From assembly GCA_902362275.1 (NCBI GenBank), contig CABIWB010000019.1, positions 1 through 10,377 on the forward strand: a DNA stretch of 10,377 nucleotides. Reading direction: 5' to 3'. Origin of the DNA: Coriobacteriaceae bacterium (GTDB lineage Bacteria > Actinomycetota > Coriobacteriia > Coriobacteriales > Coriobacteriaceae). Positions 5,547 to 10,377 of this stretch are shown piece after piece (within the stretch, counting starts at the first letter, position 1; the number at the start of each line of letters is the position of its first letter). Under the pieces are notes generated by a model. That model was not told the DNA's origin. It made no database searches and saw nothing but the letters and a program-made list of their open reading frames with translations. A program made the translations under genes and the position numbers.

Positions 5547-6665
5547 ATGAATCCAAATCCCTTTAAGCCCACTGCTGGCAAGCGGCCTCCAATACTCATC
5601 GGTCGCGAGTCGGTCATCGAAGATTTCGAGGAAGGGCTCGATAACGGCGCCGGAGCGCCGGGTAGGCTCATGCTCATTACGGGAAACCGCGGCTGCGGCA
5701 AGACGGTTCTCCTGCGGGAACTGCAACGTCTAGCCAATGAGCGCGGATGGGCGGTTGTCTCCGATTCCGCTTCGCTTGGCTTATGCGACCGATTGGCCGA
5801 CGCGCTTCGTTCGAATAAACCCGTTGTGACGTCAATGGAGTTCGGTCCGTCGTTTGGCCGGATGTCGGTCGAGGCGGCGCGAGCAAAGGGCGAGACGTTG
5901 CGAGGGCTGGTCAACGAGCGCCTCAAGAGGCTCGGTCCAGGCAAGGGCATACTGTTTGCGATTGACGAGGCGCAATCGGCGTCTATCGAGGAACTGGCGG
6001 CTCTTGCCGTTCTCTATCAGCAGGTGCTTGGAGACCAGGATGCCACGGGCTTGTCCGATAGCGACCAGCGCGGTCTTGCGCTGGTGTTCGCCGGCTTACC
6101 CAGTATGGTTGACGATCTGCTCGAAGAGCCGAGCGTGACGTTTTTGCGGCGTGCCCAGCAGCGTACGTTGGGGGCGATATCTTTGCCCAAGGTGCGCGAT
6201 TCATATATCCAGACGGTCAAAGACGCTGGTCTTTACGTTGACGCGGAGACAGCGGACCTTGCGGCACGCAAGAGCATGGGGCATCCCTATATGGTTCAGC
6301 TGGTGGGCTATTACATGTGGCGCTCTGCTGTCCGACGTGGCTCACAGGTCATCGAAAGGCGCGATGTCGAGTATGGCCATGCGGATGCCGTCTCCGAGTT
6401 CTATGAAGCGGTTGACGCGCCCCTGTATTACGGGCTGCGCAGTCCACAGCGCCTTTTTATCGAGGCCATGGCGGTTGACGAGGGCAAGCCGACGCGCATG
6501 GCGGATATCATTGAGCGCTGCGAGCGTACCCAGAGCTGGGCGAGTAAATATCGCGCAAGCCTGATTCGCGAGCGCGTTATCGAAGCTGCCGGATACGGCC
6601 TCGTCCGATTTACCGTGCCCATGCTGGGCGCGTACATTAGCGATCGCATTTTATGGCACGAGTAG
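5547..6665 (+). CDS. Orc1-like AAA ATPase with C-terminal winged helix (copy 1)
   Basis: 372 residues; the ATG has GAGGAGG (5535-5541) 5 bases upstream. The N-terminus NPFKPTAGKRPPILIGR is the entry box of a family of actinobacterial ATP-binding proteins (AAA_16/Orc1-like). Walker A is GNRGCGKT (46-53), Walker B ILFAIDEAQ (135-143), a sensor-1-like strand LALVFAGLP (177-185), and basic FLRRAQQR (199-206) may hold the arginine finger. The part from about 295 to 365 resembles a winged-helix DNA-binding domain. The family is poorly understood: Orc/Cdc6-like architecture suggests ATP-dependent DNA binding or a switch, which is inference. It is separated by one base from the UvrA-like gene, so the two are almost certainly co-transcribed and perhaps translationally coupled. 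A paralogue faces it at the right edge. Confidence 0.85.
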   Translation: MNPNPFKPTAGKRPPILIGRESVIEDFEEGLDNGAGAPGRLMLITGNRGCGKTVLLRELQRLANERGWAVVSDSASLGLCDRLADALRSNKPVVTSMEFGPSFGRMSVEAARAKGETLRGLVNERLKRLGPGKGILFAIDEAQSASIEELAALAVLYQQVLGDQDATGLSDSDQRGLALVFAGLPSMVDDLLEEPSVTFLRRAQQRTLGAISLPKVRDSYIQTVKDAGLYVDAETADLAARKSMGHPYMVQLVGYYMWRSAVRRGSQVIERRDVEYGHADAVSEFYEAVDAPLYYGLRSPQRLFIEAMAVDEGKPTRMADIIERCERTQSWASKYRASLIRERVIEAAGYGLVRFTVPMLGAYISDRILWHE

Positions 6666-6666
6666 G

Positions 6667-9171
6667 GTGATAAAGGTGACAGAACAGAAGATGAGCCCGC
6701 AGGCTATCGAAGTGCGTGGGGCGCGTGTCCATAACCTCAAAGACATCGATATCGATATTCCGCTGGGAAAGCTCGTGGGTATTGCCGGCGTGTCGGGTTC
6801 GGGCAAGAGTTCGCTTGCGCTGGGGGTTCTTTATGCCGAGGGCTCGCGTCGTTACCTGGAGGCGCTCAGCACCTATACTCGACGTCGCCTGACGCAGGCC
6901 GAGCACGCTCAGGTGGACGAGGTACTGCACGTGCCGGCGGCGCTCGCGCTGCACCAGCGTCCGAGCGTGCCGGGCGTGCGCTCGACCTTTGGCACCATGA
7001 CCGAGCTCAACAATAGCCTGCGCCTGCTCTTTAGCCGTTGCGCTCATCACGTGTGCCCGCATTGCGGGGCGCGTGTGGAGCCGAGCCTTAACGTGGCCGC
7101 TGGCCTGTCGCTCACGTGCCCCGCATGCGGCCGCGAGTTCTACGCGCCGGGTGCCGAGGACCTTGCCTTTAACAGCGGCGGTGCATGTCCCACCTGTGGC
7201 GGCACCGGTGTCATGCGCGAGGTGGACGAGGCGAGCCTGGTACCCGACGAGTCAAAGACTATCAACGAAGGCGCGGTGCTTCCCTGGGGCACGCTTATGT
7301 GGGATCTGATGAAGCAGGTGGCAGGCGAGATGGGCGTACGCACCGACGTGCCGTTTAACCAGCTCACGCCTCAAGAGCGCGACATCGTGTTTCATGGTCC
7401 GGCGGTTAAGAAGCACATTCTCTACGTTCCCAAAAACGGCGAGGGCGCCACGCCGCTCGACTTCACCTATTACAACGCCGTCTATACCGTCGAGAATGCG
7501 CTCGCCAAGGTCAAGGACGATAAGGGCTTAAAACGCGTTGCGCGCTTTTTGCGCGAGGGAGCATGCCGCGATTGCGGCGGCACGCGTCTCTCCGAGGCCG
7601 CGCGCCAGCCCCAGGTGCGCGGTATCAATCTGGCGCAGGCGGCGGCCATGACGTTGGGCGAGGCGATTGAGTGGGTGCGCGGGGTGCCCGCATCCTTGCC
7701 GCCCGAGATGCGGCCCATGGCGACGGATATCTGCGATTCGTTTTTGAGCGTGGCCCGTCGTCTGGTCGATCTGGGTCTCGACTACCTTTCACTCGATCGC
7801 GCCGGTTCCACGCTCTCCACGGGTGAGCGCCAGCGCGTACAGCTTGCTCGCGTGGTGCGCAACCGATCGACGGGCGTGCTTTATGTGCTGGACGAGCCCT
7901 CAATTGGCCTGCATCCTGCCAATGTCGACGGCCTGGTGGGTGTGATGCGCGATCTGGTGGATGACGGCAACACCGTGGTTGTTGTCGACCACGATACGCG
8001 CGTACTGGCGGAAGCCGACTATCTGGTCGAGATGGGCCCCGTTGCTGGAGCAGGCGGCGGCAACGTGATCGCTGCCGGTACAGTAGACAAGGTCGAGCAA
8101 TCGCAGGGCAGCCGCATCGCACCGTTTTTGCGCGCAGACCCCAAGCGCTTGCGTCCGCAGGTGGCTGACGACGAAATGTTCGACCAGGGCCACATCCGCA
8201 TGGCAACCGATGCCATCCATACCGTCAAGCCGCTCGAAGTCGATATCCCGCGCGGCCGCCTTGTCGCGGTGACGGGCGTTTCGGGCTCGGGCAAGACGAC
8301 GTTGGTGCTCGAGACGCTCATTCCGGCGCTTAAGGCCCAGGCAGCTGGCGAGCGCTTGCCACGCCATGTGCGTTGGGTCGATGCCGAAGGCATTGCCCGT
8401 GCCAACCTGATTGACGCCACGCCCATCGGCGCCAACGTGCGCTCGACGGTCGCAACCTATGCCGACATCCATGATGAGCTGCGCCGCGCCTTTGCCCGTA
8501 CGCCCGAGGCCAAGGCGGCTGGCTACAAGGCGGGTGCCTTTAGCTATAACACTGGCGCCTTGCGCTGTCCTACGTGCGATGGCACGGGCTCGATATCGCT
8601 CGACGTGCAGTTTTTGCCCGATGTCGAGATTGTCTGCCCGGCATGCCGTGGTTCGCGCTACGCCGAGGTCGCCTCGCATATTCATCGCGAGGGCAAGGAC
8701 GGGAGTCTGCTTACGTTGCCGCAGCTCATGGACATGAGTGTGGACGAGGCCATCGACGCCATACTGGGACTCAAGAAGGTTCAGACGCGCTTGCAGACCT
8801 TGCGCGACCTGGGCTTGGGCTATCTTACGCTCGGTGAGCCCACGCCGGCGCTCTCGGGCGGCGAGGCGCAGCGGCTTAAGCTTGCGAGCGAGATGGGCCG
8901 TGTGCAGGACGATGCCGTATTCGTGTTCGACGAGCCCACGATCGGCCTACATCCGCTCGATGTTCAGGTGTTGTTGAGTGTGTTCGATGGCCTCGTTGCC
9001 AAGGGCGCCACGGTTATCGTGATCGAACACGATCTCGACCTTATCCGTAACGCCGATTATGTGATCGACATGGGCCCAGGCGGTGGCGATGCCGGCGGGC
9101 AAATCGTCTGCGCCGGTACGCCAGGCGACATCGCGGCTTGCTCCAAGAGCATTACCGGTCGCTACCTATAG
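6667..9171 (+). CDS. UvrA-like double ABC ATPase lacking the UvrB-binding domain (UvrA2 type)
   Basis: 834 residues if the GTG at 6667 is used; GTG 6676 (AGGG 8 bases upstream) and ATG 6691 are also possible, and family similarity begins at IEVRGARVHNLKDIDIDIP (15-33). NBD1 has Walker A GVSGSGKSS (41-49), signature LSTGERQR (383-390) and Walker B YVLDEPSIGLHP (406-417). NBD2 has GVSGSGKTT (537-545), LSGGEAQR (729-736) and FVFDEPTIGLHP (752-763). Zinc-module cysteines are at CPHC (130-133), CPAC (151-154), CPTC (174-177), CRDC (300-303), CPTC (634-637) and CPAC (657-660). Canonical UvrA is about 940 residues and carries a UvrB-binding domain between RSTFGT-type sequence and the first zinc cysteines; here only about 20 residues separate them. 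It therefore probably does not load UvrB. Relatives (UvrA2, DrrC) are linked to tolerance of DNA-binding drugs; the role here is inferred only. Confidence 0.9.
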   Translation: MIKVTEQKMSPQAIEVRGARVHNLKDIDIDIPLGKLVGIAGVSGSGKSSLALGVLYAEGSRRYLEALSTYTRRRLTQAEHAQVDEVLHVPAALALHQRPSVPGVRSTFGTMTELNNSLRLLFSRCAHHVCPHCGARVEPSLNVAAGLSLTCPACGREFYAPGAEDLAFNSGGACPTCGGTGVMREVDEASLVPDESKTINEGAVLPWGTLMWDLMKQVAGEMGVRTDVPFNQLTPQERDIVFHGPAVKKHILYVPKNGEGATPLDFTYYNAVYTVENALAKVKDDKGLKRVARFLREGACRDCGGTRLSEAARQPQVRGINLAQAAAMTLGEAIEWVRGVPASLPPEMRPMATDICDSFLSVARRLVDLGLDYLSLDRAGSTLSTGERQRVQLARVVRNRSTGVLYVLDEPSIGLHPANVDGLVGVMRDLVDDGNTVVVVDHDTRVLAEADYLVEMGPVAGAGGGNVIAAGTVDKVEQSQGSRIAPFLRADPKRLRPQVADDEMFDQGHIRMATDAIHTVKPLEVDIPRGRLVAVTGVSGSGKTTLVLETLIPALKAQAAGERLPRHVRWVDAEGIARANLIDATPIGANVRSTVATYADIHDELRRAFARTPEAKAAGYKAGAFSYNTGALRCPTCDGTGSISLDVQFLPDVEIVCPACRGSRYAEVASHIHREGKDGSLLTLPQLMDMSVDEAIDAILGLKKVQTRLQTLRDLGLGYLTLGEPTPALSGGEAQRLKLASEMGRVQDDAVFVFDEPTIGLHPLDVQVLLSVFDGLVAKGATVIVIEHDLDLIRNADYVIDMGPGGGDAGGQIVCAGTPGDIAACSKSITGRYL

Positions 9172-9172
9172 G

Positions 9173-9207
9173 CAATGTGACAAAGGGACTGCCTCTTTGT
9201 CACATTG
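9173..9207. repeat. Palindromic element, copy 2 (TGTGACAAAG core)
   Basis: Perfect 13-bp arms CAATGTGACAAAG (9173-9185) and CTTTGTCACATTG (9195-9207) enclose 9 bases. It begins 2 bases after the stop of the UvrA-like gene and ends 5 bases before the stop of the convergent ATPase 2 gene. The core is shared with 5447-5479, while the outermost bases differ in both arms together (CATG in copy 1, CAATG here), so pairing is kept. That paired change points to selection on the hairpin or dyad. It may limit read-through between the convergent genes. Confidence 0.85.
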
Positions 9208-9211
9208 ACTT

Positions 9212-10375
9212 CTATTTCACGCATTGAGCCGCGAGATAGTCGCGGAAGAATGGCAATTCAAATGCGACGAGCCCTCGTCCTCGCTCCCCGATGATGCCGG
9301 CGTCTATCATGCGGCGTCGGTAGCGGGAGACCTGCTGCGGCGAACGCTTAAGGCGCTCGACAAGGTCAGCGGTGGTGGATTCTTCCTCGTCATCGAGCAT
9401 GGCGATGAGGAATCGCTTGTCCTCTGCAGTGAGTTCCCGATAGGTTGCCGCGAGGATTCGGTCGTCCATCTCGTCGCGCGCGATTTTGATTCCCAGGTCA
9501 AAGTCGCGTGACGAGATCTCCTTCGAATCGCTTGTGAGATCCCAGGCACGGTAGCCTACGAGTTGCAATAGGAAGGGAAAACCAGAGATCGAGCGAACGG
9601 CTCTATCGATTCCCTCAGCATCTGCCAGGCGATCGTTTTCCTGGATTGTGCGAATCAAGGCCTCGCGCACGTCATAGTCGGCAATGCGACCCAGATGATA
9701 TTGTTGGGCGCGGCGAAGGAACGAGACCGTCTTGTGGTTCAGCAACGTCGAGACGTTGTTGGGAAGTCCCGCCATGAGCAGGGCGACGCGTTTCCCATCG
9801 GTCACAAAGTGCTGATACGTCGCTGCGAGCTGAATCATCTCGTCGAGTGTCGGGTCTACCTCGTCAACCGTGACGAGCAGACCGGTGCCCGCCTCGTTGA
9901 GCTGGTCGATGATGTCGCTCATGCGATAACGCCAGGTTGAGGCATCGTGAACACGATTGACCTCAACGCTGCCGAACGGTGCAATTCCGAGACCGGTGAC
10001 TTCGAAGTGGTTGGACGAGTCGATGAGATGGGCTGCGGCGCGCTTCGTCCCGAGCTCGATTTCCTCAAGCATTCCCGGGAGCGCGGTCGTCTTTACGGCT
10101 ATCCAGCCGTGGGATTCCGCCATTGTCGCGAGCGACGACATGAGAGCGGTTTTACCGGTTCCACGCGCGCCTGAGAAGATCGAGGTCAATTCTGGGCGCC
10201 TGCGCTGGCTCAAGAAGGCACGGTCCAAATCCCGAATAATCTGTTGTCTGCCAGCGAGATGGGCTGGAACCTCACCAAAACTGGATCGCGTGCCGAATGT
10301 TGGTGTAAGGGCCGCTTCCTTGGCCGTAGAAAGCAGGAAGCGGTTATCGCCTAGAATCTTAATTGCTGAAGTTAG
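9212..10375 (-). CDS. Orc1-like AAA ATPase (copy 2), 5' end beyond the right edge
   Basis: At least 387 residues; the frame is open to the edge and contains no ATG, GTG or TTG upstream of a TTG at 10228. That TTG cannot be the start because the family box ALTPTFGTR...EVPAHLAGRQ lies upstream of it, partly inside the repeat arm. Numbered from the TTG codon, Walker A is GARGTGKT (20-27), Walker B LLVTVDE (117-123), the sensor-1-like strand VALLMAGLP (148-156) and the basic FLRRAQQ (170-176). A GFPFLLQLVGY segment (216-226) and a winged-helix-like C-terminus (about 265-335) follow. AGLP, FLRRAQQ and QLVGY are shared with ATPase 1, so the two are paralogues, though clearly diverged. About 25 residues precede the TPTFG box, more than in copy 1, where it starts at residue 8. 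The gene converges on the UvrA-like gene. Its promoter and true N-terminus are outside the window. Confidence 0.85.
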   Translation of the reverse strand, partial: LTSAIKILGDNRFLLSTAKEAALTPTFGTRSSFGEVPAHLAGRQQIIRDLDRAFLSQRRRPELTSIFSGARGTGKTALMSSLATMAESHGWIAVKTTALPGMLEEIELGTKRAAAHLIDSSNHFEVTGLGIAPFGSVEVNRVHDASTWRYRMSDIIDQLNEAGTGLLVTVDEVDPTLDEMIQLAATYQHFVTDGKRVALLMAGLPNNVSTLLNHKTVSFLRRAQQYHLGRIADYDVREALIRTIQENDRLADAEGIDRAVRSISGFPFLLQLVGYRAWDLTSDSKEISSRDFDLGIKIARDEMDDRILAATYRELTAEDKRFLIAMLDDEEESTTADLVERLKRSPQQVSRYRRRMIDAGIIGERGRGLVAFELPFFRDYLAAQCVK

Positions 10376-10377
10376 GA
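10282..10377 (-). repeat. Right arm of a 96-bp perfect terminal inverted repeat
   Basis: Exact reverse complement of 1-96. On the minus strand this arm is in frame with ATPase 2 and encodes its N-terminal segment up to TPTFGTRS. The internal dyad lies at 10312-10320 and 10335-10343. The repeat ends inward at 10282, within the ATPase gene, and its outward limit is unknown. Confidence 0.95.

Noticed and set aside
3237..5726. 829-residue open frame on the minus strand opposite the Tet-like GTPase gene
   Set aside because: It is the antisense shadow of a clear GTPase gene; its composition is rich in Arg, His and Leu, it shows no domain, and it spans two genes. Long antisense frames are common in GC-rich codon usage.
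9212..9511. Plus-strand frames within the ATPase 2 gene
   Set aside because: They are shadows; the minus-strand frame has clear Walker motifs and family boxes throughout.
10226..10228. TTG as start of ATPase 2
   Set aside because: The conserved TPTFG and LAGRQ boxes lie upstream in the same frame, so translation must begin earlier, outside the window.
1..10377. Transposon with terminal inverted repeats
   Set aside because: No transposase or recombinase is present, the interior holds ordinary chromosomal genes, and the right arm is coding sequence of a known gene family rather than a transposon end.

Overview
The window looks like chromosomal DNA of a GC-rich, Gram-positive-type bacterium with strong AGGAG ribosome binding sites. 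Gene content and protein style (an EF-G/Tet-like GTPase, two Orc1-like AAA ATPases, an MscL carrying a zinc ribbon) suggest a gut actinobacterium of the Coriobacteriia (Collinsella/Olsenella type). That placement is inference; no rRNA or other marker gene is present.

Layout, left to right. 1-96 is one arm of a perfect 96-bp inverted repeat whose other arm is 10282-10377, so the two arms end exactly at the two window edges. An intrinsic terminator follows (141-178). Then come a four-helix membrane protein (215-616, minus), a 47-residue single-helix membrane protein (845-988, plus) and rsmJ, a 16S rRNA guanine methyltransferase (1052-1756, plus). Next is a divergent pair: a 98-residue zinc-ribbon protein (1805-2101, minus) and a GNAT acetyltransferase (2179-2667, plus), with a dyad in the shared promoter region. 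A strong bidirectional terminator (2702-2728) separates the GNAT gene from mscL (2782-3204, minus). Divergent from mscL is a Tet(M)/EF-G-like translational GTPase (3450-5453, plus).

From 5447 the window changes character. A palindrome (5447-5479) overlaps the stop of the GTPase gene. It is followed by an AAA ATPase (5547-6665) directly abutting a UvrA-like double-ABC ATPase without the UvrB-binding domain (6667-9171). A second copy of the palindrome (9173-9207) follows, and then a second AAA ATPase of the same family on the opposite strand (9212 to the right edge). This last gene has no start codon inside the window: its reading frame passes through the right inverted-repeat arm and off the edge.

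The most notable observation is the pair of 96-bp inverted arms. The right arm encodes the N-terminal segment of the second ATPase. The left arm carries the same N-terminal coding segment, but it is cut off from an ATPase body and runs into a terminator. This is what a 10-kb invertible segment that joins one ATPase body to either of two outside promoters/N-termini would look like. The exact match to both edges is also what an assembler produces when a contig stops at a repeat, so the biology needs reads or a closed genome to settle. No recombinase, transposase, RNA gene or CRISPR array is visible, and no gene-free stretch exceeds 300 bases.
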